Below, piece by piece: positions 1 to 12,280 of a DNA stretch of 64,000 bases (position 1 is its first letter; every line of letters begins with the position of its first letter). The translations under genes and the position numbers were made by a program. The stretch spans positions 62,001 through 126,000 of the forward strand of contig BCIA01000008.1 of assembly GCA_001599815.1 (NCBI GenBank), read 5' to 3'. The notes beneath the pieces are model-generated. The model was given only the letters and a program-made list of their open reading frames with translations. It had not been told where the DNA came from and did no database searches. The DNA comes from Furcasterigmium furcatum. Its lineage: Eukaryota > Ascomycota > Sordariomycetes > Glomerellales > Plectosphaerellaceae.

Positions 1-1510
1 GCCTCAGCCTGGACGAATTGGACGACGAGCTCCAGGTACGCGGCCCGTCCGAATGCTGCACGCGGCTCGACTGACTGACTCTCGACAGCAATGCGCCGTC
101 GTCGCCTCCCTCTCGGCCACAAAGGCCGCTCGCTTCGCCTCGCAGTCCTCCTCGCTCCTCTCCCGAGTCTTCACCGTCCTCTTCCCCGCTGAGTCGCCCG
201 CCATCAACGCCCTCCTGGCCACGCTCTACATCTCCGGCCCTCCCAATCTCCTCCTCGCCCTGTGCCCTCCCGACATCGACCCTGCCTCCCTCTCCGTCAT
301 GGTGGCCTTTGCCGTCGGCGGCCTGCTGGGCGATACGCTCTTCCACCTGCTTCCCGAGATCTTCCTCGGCGAGGACGAGGTGACCAAGGCTCGTTTCGTG
401 CTCGTGGAGCCGAAGCGCAACCTCTTGCTGGGCGTCGCGATCCTTGTCGGGTTCATGACGTTCGTGGCCATGGACAAGAGCCTACGGATTGCGACCGGCG
501 GTGCGGGCCACACCCACGACCACGGCCACGGGCATGCCGAGGGCAAAGGAGCCGCCGCCACCGAGGCTATTTCCACCGCCGTCGAGAAGGTCGAGGGCAA
601 GGCCAAGAGCAGGAAGGGCAACAAGGCGACCAACGGCGAAGTGGCGCCGCCGAAGGAGGAGAAGGAGATCAGTGCCAGCGTCAAGATGGGAGGCTACCTG
701 AACCTGATGTCCGCTTCCCCCTGTTCCCCCGGCTGGCGTCGATGCTAACTGATAACACAGCGCCGACTTCACGCACAACATCACCGACGGCCTCGCCATG
801 TCCGCCAGCTTCTACGCCTCGCCCACCATCGGCGCCACCACTACCGTTGCCGTCTTCTTCCACGAGATTCCCCACGAGGTCGGTGATTTCGCCCTCCTCG
901 TCCAGTCCGGCTTCAGCAAGCGTGCCGCCATGGGCGCTCAGTTCGTCACCGCCCTCGGCGCCCTCCTCGGGACCCTGATTGGCATTGCTGTTCAGGAACT
1001 CGGTGGCGGCGGCAGCGACGCCGACGGCCCCATGGCCAGAGACGGCGGCATCTGGGGAACGAGCCTCGTAAGTACCTCACTGCCTTTAAACCCCTGTCCC
1101 TCTGCATTCAGAAGCGAAGCCCTACTGCCGCGCACATCCTCTTATCCTCCTTCCTCTTTCTCTTCCCTGCATTAGCACCCCTCTTCGGTGCAGCCGCGCC
1201 GGGAGCCTCGCCCGGATCGCGGTACACCTGCAGGGGTGGGGCTCGGTGGTCGACTTGCTGTTCCTGACAGCGTGCATCGGAACACACCCGTGGCAATGTT
1301 TGGCTGACCGAGTGCTCCTCTCAGACCTGGGGCGACATGCTCCTCCCCTTTACCGCCGGCACATTCCTCTACGTCGGCACCGTGGCTGTCATCCCGGAGC
1401 TCCTCGAGACCGGGCCCAATAAGGGCGAGGAGCTGCGCAAGACCCTCGTCCAGTTCGCCGCCATCGCGTTGGGCGCGGGCATCATGCTGTTCATTTCGTG
1501 GCACGACTGA
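1..1510 (+). CDS. ZIP-family zinc transporter, YKE4/SLC39A7-like (5' end outside window)
   Basis: Exons 1-35, 89-708, 761-1067 and 1325-1510; the first exon enters from outside the window in frame. The visible 381 residues contain a His-rich cytosolic loop (HTHDHGHGHAEG) and, across the second intron, the ZIP signature LNLIADFTHNITDGLA followed by FFHEIPHEVGDFA. Its His/Asp residues form the metal site in transmembrane helices 4 and 5 of the family. The C-terminal WGDMLLPFTAGTFLYVGTV segment is also standard for the LIV-1/KE4 branch. Such proteins move Zn2+ into the cytosol, in fungi mainly across the ER or Golgi membrane. Introns are 53, 52 and 257 bp; the second has an unusual GTCCGC donor but restores the conserved motif exactly. 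The family is clear from the sequence; the ER location is inferred from homologues. Confidence 0.93.
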
Positions 1511-4500
1511 GCTGGCAGGGTCTCCTCATCTGCCTAACCCACGCGAAAGCTCGCTGGCTACTGTGCTGGGACGGACCAACGCGGCCGGTCCCCGTGTCGG
1601 GACCGCAAGAGCTGGACTATTCGGACAAGTCACGCATTAGAGAAAACAGCAGCCCAATAGACGCACATAGAATTCCCTCCGCAGTCGCTTGCTTCGCCAT
1701 TAATAGACACGAAACTTGACACAAAAGCGTCTAGCCGTTGGTCAGCCGCACCGCAACCAAACGGGCCAAACGGCACGGGGACATCAGCCCGCGAGGTCAA
1801 AGAAAATGTGTCCAAGCGCCCGCCAGCCCGCCTCGTGGCTCTGCGTTGGTGCCTGAGCCGCCGTGCTGGTTGGTACCGTTTGCAGTTGCGGCTGCATCCC
1901 ACAGACGATCCCCATATGGACATCGCGGGGGAACCGGGATCTCGGGACGGGGGTGACAGCTGCGACGCGGATACAGGCTGTAGACCTGCAGCGTGAAAGC
2001 CACGACCAAAGGCAGACGCGGACCTGGACCCCGCGGCCTTGGTGAGCGGAAACGCCTTCCGGCGAGTGAAGCCACATTCTCTGGAGTCGCTGCCGCTCTT
2101 CCACCGAGCATGGTGAGTCTCTGGCGAGAGGCGACCGGTTGAACTCGCGTGTAAGCTTTCGCTGCGCGTCCACCGCTGGAGGTGCTCAAATTGCCGCATT
2201 GGGGACTGCCTTGTGACAAGTCGCAGAGCGCCCGGTGGCTTGAGCAGCTGGGCCTCCAGGTACAAAGGGTGTTCTCTGGTGATGTACTGTACCTTGGGGA
2301 GGAACCTGGGGTGTGCGTCAATTGGCGACAGGAATAAACATCTCCGGAAAGCCACGTTTACCCAGCTCTCCAGCTGGGCCAGAATGCAATGTCTAATCGT
2401 CCCAAAACAGCCATGGACTGTCGCTGGGTGAACTGGGCGGGCATTTGTCATCTGACATTGCCTGGCAGCGAGGATGAGATCAACTACGCCTTTCGACAAG
2501 AAAGGCGGAGCACGCAATTACCCACGGCCTCACTATGACCCCAGTGGCTGCAGAACGCGTGATTCAATTGAATCGCGCAAAGGAGTGATTCATAAATAGC
2601 TGGTCGATTATCAATCCGAGGGTTTGGTAAGCGCCCGGTCGAGTGCTGACCCGGGCTCGCGCTTGGTGTCATTGAGCACTCCAAGAAGTCACCCCGGTAC
2701 TCTACAGACAGACGCCTTCCAGCTGGCAGGACACCACTGTGAGATGCCAGCCAAGGGTCCAAAGTCAAAGTCAGTCAGATGCCCCCGTGCTGCTCTCCCG
2801 CTGGTTGCGTCGTGTGGCTGTCGCTAGCGGGCTGGTGACTCAATTCTTAGCGGCCATTGGGGCGTCAGGTTGGGCGCGATTGACGACAAGCGGGTGTCAT
2901 CAGCAGGCAGGGTCTGGCAATGCCAGCCCGGGACCGATCCGATGTCGGCGTGCCTTCGTGTTCGAGCTGAAAAGGCGTCCTTGACGACCGTGGGGGTTTG
3001 CAACATTGAGAAAGTCGTCAATGCGGCGGTCAAACGAGCGTCAGACATGGGATTCAGCTGGCAGAAAAAATCCTGTCCTTCCTCGTGCCTGAGCGTCGTT
3101 TGCCGTCGGCTCAGAGTGGAGGCTCGCCCGTCCAAGTTCTCGCAGCGCTCTCGATGTCGTGACTGGGGCCCCAGTATTCTCGTGCTCTATGACATGAATT
3201 TTAATCAAGCCTTTCTGCCTCTGCAGTCTGGCCCCCCGAGGGTGGCCAAGACCCGGTTTGTTCCCGCAAGGCGTCCAGCCATGGTCGAACCCTCCCGTCG
3301 TTGCGCCCCATCCTGAGCCGCGCCCTGCACCGCGAATCCGCTTCGTTCCGCGCAAGGGCGTGAAGGCAGATGGATGCGGCTCAAGCAGTTCGACCATTAT
3401 GACTAACAGCAACAGCAAGCACGGACGATGTTTTCGATGATCGTTCTACGACCCTTCTGCCGTGGTCCCGATGGATCTCGTTGTGTCATCGCCCCTAGCA
3501 CGCACCCAATCTCGATCCGCTGCTTGGCCGCTCGCCTCATGCAGCGCTGGCGGAAGGCCATCGCGAGCCGCATCGTGACCGCTCGACTGGACGACATTGG
3601 ATGACGACGAGCCAGGGCCGCCAGGGCCATGCCAACATGCGCAGGGAAAACTCTGCGTGCCCGATTGCTGGCCCACGAGCCTCTCCGCTAAGTCGATGCG
3701 TCCGGACGATGCACCGCCAGGGCGCAGATGGCTCTGCTCGTGATGCCCCCGTGATGCCCCTCCTCGACCGTGTAAGTCAGGAGCTGGCGAGAGTCGCGGC
3801 GAAATGAAATTTTCCTCCATCCACCGGCATGTCGGGCTCCACGCACTCGGCCGTGTAAGTCAAGAATGCCCGGGCGGCCCACCCGCGGCGGCGGTACACC
3901 CCTAAAGTTAAGCAGACCCGAGTCCCCACCCGGCCTAGAACTAGCAGGGCGCTCCCGCGCATCAGTTAACGGCAAGGCGCCGTGGGCTCCGGATGGATCC
4001 CATTAGACACGATATTCGTGTACGGTTGTTGCAGCCGGGCACGGGGTGCTGCCGTCTGGCGATGTGGTCGCCGCTATCGACTTTTCATCCACCCATCCAG
4101 GTTTTTCAATTTTGGCGAGAAAAGCCAGCATGAATTCAGCAGGGTATTCGTGCTCGAGGTCGAGGTACATGAGATACCTCGAGGGCGAGCATATCCACCT
4201 TTGTGACGCCCATCCAGGTCCTGGCCGTCTCCATAAGTTATTGTGAGGGTGCTGTCTGTGAACGCCATAGTATGACAATGCTGAGCGTGGTGAATGAATG
4301 AGGACCAGATGAGGACTTTATGCAGGACTCGATGATGGCGAGGCACCTTTCGGACTCGGTTCCTTGCGCCTTCTCTGCTGCTAGAGTGAGGTTTCGTTTG
4401 AGCTTACGGTGCAACACCTTGTTGGTGTTTGTGGGTGGAGTGGATTTGGATGACGTTTTCCAGCACGGCAAAACAAGGATTGATTCCATCAGCAGCCATG

Positions 4501-5705
4501 TCGAACCATCGACAATAGAAATGAGCCACAGACCCCTGAACTGGAATGACGAGCTTGCTCGAGGAATTATGGCGGCTGGAGCCTCCCACCACGACGTCCT
4601 CCTCCGCGGACTTTGCACGTTGACTACGGGGCCGCGCCTTTGGGGGACGACCTCGACCAGGGTCCCCGACGGAGGAACGGAGGATCGAAATGACGGCCAC
4701 GGGTGTCACACGTGGGGTTGTTAGAAGCTCATCTGATAACTTTGGGGCTCGAAAAGGGAGGCTTGAATTGCGCAAGTCGTGCTAGTAATTGTTCCGTGCT
4801 GATGCTTTAGTAATGTGGTTGATTGCTAAACATCGCCAGGGGCTCTACTCTTGGGGCGCCCGCACGCAAGGCCAGAGAAAGGGAGCTTGGCGACTTGGTT
4901 CAATCGCTTGCTCGCCAGGCAAACCGTACCAGTCTCATCACCAATGCAGTGCAGCGACTGCTGGACGAATTGGTTCGCTCCGGGCATCGGATGACGGACG
5001 ACATGTACTGTGGGTTGGGGTGGGCAGAGTCATCGGGCAGGTAGGGCGCAGGGCGCATCGAGGACCAGACGACAAGCACCAGTCTCGATTGGGACGACCC
5101 CACCTCCAGTCATCCATCCCACTGGGGTTCGGGGGGCAGAGGTACCTTTTCCAGGTACCGGTACGTCCAGCGCGAGGGTGGTGCACCATCATCCCAGCGA
5201 AACCCCATGGCTGCTCTCCCGGACGGTGACCCGGCCTGCATTGCGTCGAGGTGTTTAAAAGGCCCTCGTCCCCCGTCCTCCTTGCATGGTCACGATGGTC
5301 TCACCTCTCTGTATCCATCCGAGTCTGATCACACCGGTCCTCAGTTCCCAGCCCAGCCCAGCCCAGCCCTGCCCCAAACATCGCCAGCACTTACACCAGG
5401 CACTTACACCGGGCCGCACCACACGACATCATCACCACCAGCTCACCACCACAAAACGCCTTCCAGTCAGAGAATCCATATCGGCATCCCCTCAGACAGA
5501 CACCCGACCGCGCCAAGGACAGCTCAGGAACGCATTGGACCGAGCTCGTGGAGCTACTCGGCAGTTCTGTACGACGCCTTATCAGACCAACCATCTGCGA
5601 GAACGCCAACCAGCGCTGGCCAAGTTTCTCGGCGGATGTAATTGGTGAACACGCGACACCACCTGCTCAGCGAGACACCGCCAACCCCTCCTCCCACCGC
5701 CCACC
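1511..5705. other. Gene-free 4.2 kb stretch
   Basis: I could not recognise a protein, RNA gene or transposon here. Open frames on both strands are short or lack domain motifs, and have no plausible splice partners. The last 500 bp are rich in C/T and lead into the arrestin gene, so they probably hold its promoter and 5' UTR. A TTTAAAAGG TATA-like element lies near 5254. A long non-coding transcript cannot be excluded. Confidence 0.6.
5347..5371 (+). repeat. CCCAG pentanucleotide repeat
   Basis: Four perfect CCCAG units (5347-5366) are followed by one CCCTG unit in the C-rich leader region of the arrestin-like gene. A near-duplicate of CACTTACACC follows at about 5388-5408. These are simple repeats with no evident function. 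Confidence 0.8.
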
Positions 5706-7166
5706 ATGTCCTCCGTCAGCGAGATCAGCTCCGTCCTCAGCCTGGCCCGGCCGGTGCTCCCCAAGGGCCCGACCATCGAGGTCAGGCTTCACAGCCACTA
5801 CAACTCCAAGATCTACGGCTCGGGCGCCCCCGTCCGCGGAGAGGTGGTCATCACCCCGTGGAGGGACACGCGCTTCGACTACGTCTCGGTCGTCCTGCTC
5901 GGCATGTCTAAGACCAGGGTCGACGCCGCCCAGATCGCGCAGCACTCCGCCCACACCTTCCTGAAGCTCAACATGCCCATCCCGGACTCGGCGTACCCCA
6001 TGCCCCGCATCTTCGAGGCAGGCCACACCTACAGCATCCCGTTCAACTTCGTCATCCCACAGCACCTCACGCTTAGCGCGTGCAACCACAAGAAGCAGTC
6101 CGATGCCGTCTACGACCAGCACATGCGCCTGCCCCCCTCCATGGGCTCCTGGGCCAAGGATGACCTGTCCCCCGACATGGCGCGGGTCGAGTACATCGTC
6201 AAGGCCCGCGTCGTCGAGCAGCCCGAGCTGGGCGGCCGCCCCGTCAAGATCATGGAGGCCGTCCACCTTATCAACGTCCTGCCCTCCTCCGCCGAGGACC
6301 CGCCCCTGAACATCACCCCGCAGGACAAGAACTACACCCTGACCAAGACCAAGAAGGTCCGCAAGAACCTGTTTTCCTCCAAGCAGGGCCGTGTCACCGC
6401 GACCGCCTTCCAGCCCGCCGCCATCCGCCTCAGCCCCGACGGCACGTCCGTCTCGGAGGGGCGCGTCGTGGTCGATCTCAGGTTCGATCCCACGTCCGCC
6501 GAGATCCCCGCGCCCAAGGTCACCCACGCCAGCGGCAAGCTGGTGGCCACCACCTATTTCAGCGGCAGCCCCATGGCCTCCCTCCCCAACCTGGGCGACC
6601 GCCGACAGTCCTTCGCGGCGGCCCCTCACCTGAGCTACGCCACCTCGAGCCCGGTCTTCTCTACGGACCTCAGCAGCCAGGCCGCGACGACCTGGGCCGT
6701 GCGGTCGCTCGCGACCCGTCGGGACTCCGGCTACTCCAGCGAGGGCCAGTCGCACTCCGACTCGGACAACTCGGTCTCCCGCGAGAAGCTGTCGCCCGTC
6801 TTCCACCAGACCTCCCTCAGCATCCCCTTCAACGTCAACGTCTCCCGCAAGATGCTCCTCCCCACCTTCCACACCTGCCTGAGCTCAAGGACATACGCCC
6901 TCCAGCTCAGCGTCAACGTCGGCGACTCCAAGCTCTCGCTGCAGGTGCCGCTGCAGGTCGTCGTCGAGCCCTCGGCCGACCAGCTCATGCAGGACCCCGG
7001 CCTGCCCTCCTTCGACGCCGCCATGGCCCAGCAGGAGGAGGCCGACGCCGACGAGCTGTTCCGCCCCCGGATGATGAGGCAGCCCGCGCTCGAGCACCAG
7101 GAGACCAGCGCCCTGCCGGGCTACGCGGACTTCATGCCCCGGAGGCAGGCCGTGTCCACCGCGTAG
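5706..7166 (+). CDS. Arrestin-like trafficking adaptor (ART/alpha-arrestin family)
   Basis: Single exon, 486 aa, with an ideal CCACCATG start context. Residues about 20-170 read as an arrestin N-terminal fold (VRLHSHYNSKIYGSGAPVRG, then FEAGHTYSIPFNFVIPQHL). Residues about 230-410 resemble the C-terminal arrestin lobe, interrupted by a Ser-rich segment (DSGYSSEGQSHSDSDNS) that could be phosphorylated. The tail carries LPGYADF, close to the L/PPxY motifs that recruit HECT ubiquitin ligases such as Rsp5/HulA. Alpha-arrestins link plasma-membrane transporters to ubiquitination and endocytosis. The substrate transporter cannot be read from sequence. The fold assignment is good; partnership with a HECT ligase is inference. 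Confidence 0.85.
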   Translation: MSSVSEISSVLSLARPVLPKGPTIEVRLHSHYNSKIYGSGAPVRGEVVITPWRDTRFDYVSVVLLGMSKTRVDAAQIAQHSAHTFLKLNMPIPDSAYPMPRIFEAGHTYSIPFNFVIPQHLTLSACNHKKQSDAVYDQHMRLPPSMGSWAKDDLSPDMARVEYIVKARVVEQPELGGRPVKIMEAVHLINVLPSSAEDPPLNITPQDKNYTLTKTKKVRKNLFSSKQGRVTATAFQPAAIRLSPDGTSVSEGRVVVDLRFDPTSAEIPAPKVTHASGKLVATTYFSGSPMASLPNLGDRRQSFAAAPHLSYATSSPVFSTDLSSQAATTWAVRSLATRRDSGYSSEGQSHSDSDNSVSREKLSPVFHQTSLSIPFNVNVSRKMLLPTFHTCLSSRTYALQLSVNVGDSKLSLQVPLQVVVEPSADQLMQDPGLPSFDAAMAQQEEADADELFRPRMMRQPALEHQETSALPGYADFMPRRQAVSTA

Positions 7167-8025
7167 GCGGCCACGAGCACACGAACATTTGACGCAATCA
7201 CGACAGCACCGCAGATTACGATACCACTCTGTTTTGCCATTCTTGTCGATACCACCCGTGGGGTTTTTGCTTTTTGTCGTATCTAATGTCTTACTTGCAC
7301 CACTATATTTCCTATGTTCCTTCTCAGCGGGTCATACTAGACGGGGGGCACAGCCGAAACTCATACCAGTGCCAGGCGTTCGGAATGGTCAGTCTCTTGG
7401 AGACTTTGTTGTGTATATATTGGATATCAAAAGTCAACTTTGCCTACCTACAACCGGTTCAATAACTCGTGAAGTCATCTCTGTGGCCGTGATGGGGCGA
7501 GGAGTGCATGAGTTGATGAGCCTCCAGAGGTCGTGTTGTTTACACCACCTCGACCGAGTCGCGGTGAGACCTTCGAACATAGTAGGTTATTCGAAACGGC
7601 CTTGTCTAAGATCCGCCATGAGATTGCGCCGAAGCTTGTTCTGAACGGCGAGCCCGGATAGGCTGGACCGCGGGGTCCGACTGGCATGCTGGCGAAGCCA
7701 AGTGGTGTCTTTCCCAATCACCATTGTTTTTCGTTCACGTTCGACAACGGCTCGGATGCACCCTTACATTCCGCAGAGGTCCAGCACCCACGATTGTGGT
7801 TTCGCACCCAAGATGAGCCAAGCTCGAGGCATGGGATTGCATTCCGGGCGTGTAACAAGCATCGCGGGCTTTTCTGAGAACCCTTAACTGCCAAGTCCTC
7901 TGCCGTCCGATCCGTCTGGCAGCATTTCCCATGCTTCTCGCCAGACGTCAGGTCGTGCTTGGCGGTGTTTCGATCGCCGTTCAACTTGAGGAATCGCAGA
8001 GCGGCAATACTACAACATCTCAGGG
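7167..8025. other. Intergenic, no gene seen
   Basis: About 860 bp between the arrestin-like and TM9SF genes, both on the plus strand. It should hold the 3' UTR of the first and the promoter of the second. No conserved coding segment or RNA gene was recognised. Confidence 0.6.
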
Positions 8026-10403
8026 ATGGGGTCGCTGAAAACCGGGCTGGTCTGCCTGGCTTGGCTCGCGACGACCCGAGCATTCTACATCCCAGGTGAG
8101 AGCGCAAGAAAGCAGCAGCGTGGGTTCGCCGCCGGCTAACATCCTCAGGACTCTCCATCAAGAGCTACTACGACAGGGAGGAGATTCCGCTGCTCGTCAA
8201 CAAGGTGTGGTCCGACCACACGCAGCTGCAATATGCCTACTACGATCTGCCCTTCGTGTGCCCGGCCAAGGGCCACCGCACCGCCTCCGGCCTGCTGACC
8301 GGGCAGCACATACCCCTGAACCTTGGCGAGGTGCTGCGAGGCGACCGCATCGCCATCTCCGATCTCGACCTCGCCATGTCAGTGAACGCCAACTGCACGG
8401 TGCTGTGCAACAGACAGGTGACGAGGGACGACCTGCTGCGAGCGAAGGAGCTGATCGCGAACGGGTACGTCGTGGAGTGGATTCTCGACAACCTCCCCGG
8501 CGCAACGAGCTTCGTGACCGTGGACAGGAAGCGAAAGTACTACGCGGCCGGATTCAAGATGGGGAACATCGAGAAGGGGCCCGGCGGCGCCCTGCGTTAT
8601 GAGCTCTACAACCACCACACGATCGTCGTCAGGGTCCGGAGAGCCCCCGGCGGCGCTGGTGACCGCGGCGCCAAGGTCGTGGTCGGGTTCGAGGTGTATC
8701 CCAGGAGCATCGCAGCCGACGTCCGGCGCGATGTGAAAGGCTGCCCAGCAGATCTGAAGCACACCACTCGCGGTTACGACCTGGCTGAGATGCTGGAGAC
8801 GATCCCTCACACGGCCGACGGCGCAGACTCGGTCAACATTCCCTATACGTACTCGGTGTACTTCCGCGAGGACGACATGGTCGAGTACGGCAGTCGCTGG
8901 GACCGGTTCTACGTCAACCAGGAGGGCACGAACTGCATCCACTGGCTCGCCGTGGTCAACTCCCTTGTCGTCTCCGGCCTCCTCACGGTTGTCGTCACGA
9001 CACTTCTCGCGAGGAGCGTCCGGGCCGACATCAGGAGCTACAAGGATAATCTCCTGGAGAAGAGCCTGGGATTGAGGAGTGGGCGGCTGCTCGTCCCGAG
9101 CGACATGACGGTCAGCCCACTCGAGAAGCCCGCTGCGAGCAGTCTCCAGGACCCGGCATCGGACGACTCGTCCTCGGCGTCTTCCACGGGCACCTCGACC
9201 CCGGCACCAGAGCTGGACTGCCTCGGCGATGTGTCGCTGGCCGACTTGACACTGCTCCGCGTGGGCGTTTTCAACCCTCCCCCGAACGGACGTCTCCTGG
9301 CTCCCCTCGTCGGCTCGGGCATGCAGCTCCTCTTCATGGTTCTCGGGCTAGTTGGGCTCGGCACGCTGGGATTCCTCGGCCCCTCATTCCGCGGAGGCAT
9401 CATCAGCGTGGGAATCGGGCTGTTCGTCTTCGCAGGCCTGTTCTCGGGATACTTCTCCGCGAGAGCATTCGCCACCTTCGACGCTGGGCCGGGCTTCCAC
9501 CACAACGCGCTGGTGACGGCGACTCTCTTCCCCGGGCTGCTGTTTGCGGCGGTCTTCGTGCTCAACCTGTTCGTCTGGGCCCAGGCCTCGAGCACAGCGA
9601 TACCTTTCGGGACGCTTGTCGCCCTGGTGGTCCTGTGGCTGGGCGTCCAGGTGCCGCTCGTCTACGCCGGCTCGTGGTACGGCTTCACCAAGGCCGGACC
9701 CTGGATGAACCACGACCCGGCCAAGTCTCGACGATCGGCCTCGTCCCCATCGACACCACACTCAGAGATCTCGCGCAAGGCCTCACCGGTTTCTTTTCAG
9801 CATCACATGCCGTCCCCGAACCAGCCGTGGTATCTCACGCCGCTCCGCATCGTGCTCATGTCGGGCCTGGTCCCCTTTAGCATCATCCTCCTCGAGGTCC
9901 TGTCCCTCTTCCACTCACTCTACCATGACCCCACGAACAGCTCAACCCGCCATGTCCATCAGAGCCACCTCTTCAGCTTCGCCTCACCAGGCTCGTCCCT
10001 CGCCTCCACCGTGCTGCCGCCCCTCACCCTCCTGCTGCTCCTCACGACGGTCTCCGAAACCGCCATCGTCTCCGTCCACCTCCACCTCTGGAACCCCTCG
10101 AGCTCAGCCCCGAGCACGCAGTGGTGGTGGCTCGCCTTCTTCGCCGGCGCCAGTCCCGCCGCCTGGATCATGGCCTACGCCACCTGGTACTACCACATGA
10201 ACCTCGGCCTGCTGGGAGTCACCAGCACGATCCTGTACTTCGGCAACGTGCTGATAGCGTCTTCCGTCTTTGGCCTCCTGACGGGGACCGTCGGGTTCCT
10301 GAGCGCGTTTGCCTTTGTGAAGCGCGTTTACGGGTGAGTTCCGGACCAAAGTGCCAGGGAAGCCAAGCTAATCTTGAGCAACAGGGCAATCAAGGCGGAC
10401 TGA
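8026..10403 (+). CDS. Transmembrane 9 superfamily protein (EMP70/TM9SF)
   Basis: Exons 8026-8095, 8149-10333 and 10385-10403; 757 aa. The start ATG begins a signal peptide (LVCLAWLATTRA) followed by the TM9SF opening FYIPGLSIKSYYDREEIPLLVNK. A lumenal domain runs to about residue 300, then nine hydrophobic segments beginning with NSLVVSGLLTVVVTT. The tiny third exon is required: it supplies the ending GAIKAD, which contains the KxD/E-type COPI-binding, Golgi-retention motif of this family. TM9SF proteins act in endomembrane sorting, cell adhesion and metal homeostasis. A Ser/Thr-rich insert (DDSSSASSTGTST) follows the first transmembrane helix. Both introns are about 50 bp with GCTAAC or GCTAATC branch points. 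Confidence is high because the N-terminus, membrane topology and C-terminal signal all agree. Confidence 0.95.
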
Positions 10404-10859
10404 GCCTCATGTGCAAGATACATCCTTTCCTTTGTAGTGTCTGGGTAAGTAGCGAATCGAGATTGAAGTCATCAGGAACTGGGTCGACAGATCACCGGAC
10501 GGAGGAACATTAGAATCCAGAGCACTAGCCAATTCCCATGGCTTCCGTGAATATTCAGCATGAGCCCGCGGCTCCTCTATCTATTGTGCCCAATGCTCCC
10601 GCCATCATGGTACGTCAGTCGTTAAAGGAGTGTATGCTGGCCCAGACCCAAGAACCGGAATGCAAATTCGCCATTCCCATGTGCAGCCCTAAAACCGAGG
10701 GGCAAAATTGTATAAGCCAAGAGTTCCTGTCCAGCCCGAATATGCCTGAGTACCCGTCCGTGTGTATGCCGTGGCGGCCCGTGATAAATGGCCCGCCAAA
10801 AAGTTTTGTACAGCTCATTAAAGTAATGTAAGTTGAAGAAAGAGGCCAAGTGACACTTC
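10404..10859. other. Convergent 3' intergenic region
   Basis: About 455 bp between the convergent TM9SF and GH17 genes; presumably two 3' UTRs. A short open frame at 10538-10831 shows no recognisable motif and was not called as a gene. Confidence 0.6.
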
Positions 10860-12280
10860 TTAGAAGAAGGCGACGGCGAGCATCATGGCCAGGAAGGCGG
10901 CGCTGAAGGACATGCCCGAGGCGCTGCCAGGCTCGACGATGGACTCGCTGGGCTGAGCAGGGACGCTGCTGCTCTCGTCCCCTGTGGGGGCCTCGACGGC
11001 AGACGAGGCGAGAGTGGTCGGCGGGGGGCCGGGGACGATGGGGCCAGAGTGGTGGTCGTCATCGTCGTTGTCATCGTCGCCGCCGTCGACGGGGGTGCTG
11101 GGTCTGGGGGAAGGCTGCTGGGTCGCCATGTCGTCATCGCCGCCATCGACAGGAGGAGTAGAAGTAGCGTCGTCGCTGTCGTCATCCTCAGTCTCGGTGG
11201 GCTGGGGAGCCGAAGTGGTAGCCACGCCAGAGGACGTCGTGGTCGTGGTCGTCCTCGGGGACGAGGTGGTAGTGGTCGTGGTGGGGCGAGCCGCGCAAGA
11301 CAGGTCGTAGCGGGGACCCGAGTTCAGGTTGGAGCCGATGACGCCAAAGTCGGGGCTGGGGGTGTTGGGGGAGTAACGCAGGATGTACCACCAGACGTTG
11401 GTCTCGCCGAACAGGGGGCAGCCGACCTCCTGCCAGAAGGTCTCGGCGTTCTCGGTGGAGGGGACGCCGTTGCCGACGGTCTCGCCGCTGACGGGCCAGC
11501 CGGTCTCGGTGATCCAGATGGGCTTGCCGCCGACGGCATCACGGGTGCGCTGCAGGGCACGGTCGAAGAGGGCCTTGCCGTTGTCGATGTCGTTGTCCTG
11601 GGTGTCCTCGAAGTAGGCGAAGGCGTTGAAGCCAACGAAGTCGCAGGCGTCGGCGACGGCACGGTTGGAGCCGTTAAACCAAGCGGTGCTTGTGTCGACG
11701 TGTCTGGTACTGTTAGTGTGTGCTTGTATGCGAGACGGAGCGGCGCAGCTTACCCAATGGGATGGTTGGCGAAGGGGGTGCCCTGGACAGCCTCGCGGAC
11801 CTGGCCAATGTAGTCGATGATGGTGTCCGGCTGGGCGCCGGGGTTGGAGTTGGCCGCGACGCCAATGGGCGAGATGCGGTAGAGGTCCTCGGAGCCGACG
11901 GAGATGCCGGCGATGAGGCCGTCGAGCTCGTCGCCGAATTGCTCGATGGTGCGCTCGAGGGCCCTCAGCTCGTTGGCGAAGATTTCGGGGCCGGCGGAGG
12001 CCCAGAGACCGAGCAGGAGGGTTGTGCGGGTGTTGATGGCGGCCTGGATGGCGGCGATGGGATCGTTGACGCTGCCGCCCTGGATCATGGTGTAGAGGCG
12101 GGCGCTGCTGAAGTCGCCGTTGGTGCCGGCGAGGCTGGCGGCGGCGTTGAACTCGGCCTCGAAGTCCTGCTGGCTCTTGATGGAGCCATCGGTGAAGGCG
12201 GCGCCGTAGTTGAAGCCCTGGTAGGCGGCGCTGGCCGAGGAGACAGCGGCCAGGAGGGCCGTCAGTCGGTTTGCGAACAT
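10860..12280 (-). CDS. eglC: GPI-anchored GH17 endo-beta-1,3-glucanase, EglC-like
   Basis: Exons 12280-11754 and 11703-10860 (50-bp intron), 456 aa. A signal peptide (MFANRLTALLAAVSSASA) precedes YQGFNYGAAF. The GH17 acid/base Glu lies in ISVGSEDLYR (about residue 130) and the nucleophile Glu in WITETGWP (about residue 235). After the catalytic domain comes a Thr/Ser-rich, strongly acidic linker with two PPVDGGDDD-type repeats, then a hydrophobic tail (SAAFLAMMLAVAFF) preceded by small residues, typical of GPI attachment. The enzyme would cleave or remodel beta-1,3-glucan at the cell wall during growth or conidial separation. The open frame extends upstream to 12758, but only the 12280 ATG gives a secretion signal joined to the GH17 start. 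The glucan substrate is known for the family; the wall role is inferred. Confidence 0.93.

Noticed and set aside
1630..2517. 295-codon minus-strand open frame in the gene-free stretch
   Set aside because: No recognisable motif, atypical composition and no splice partners; such frames are common by chance in GC-rich DNA.
3880..3930. Possible 5S rRNA-like motif (CTAAAGTTAAGCAG)
   Set aside because: The flanking sequence does not form the 5S helices and lacks the conserved internal control elements.
5667..6872. 401-codon minus-strand open frame over the arrestin gene
   Set aside because: It is a Gly/Val/Asp/Arg-rich antisense shadow of the arrestin reading frame, without motifs.
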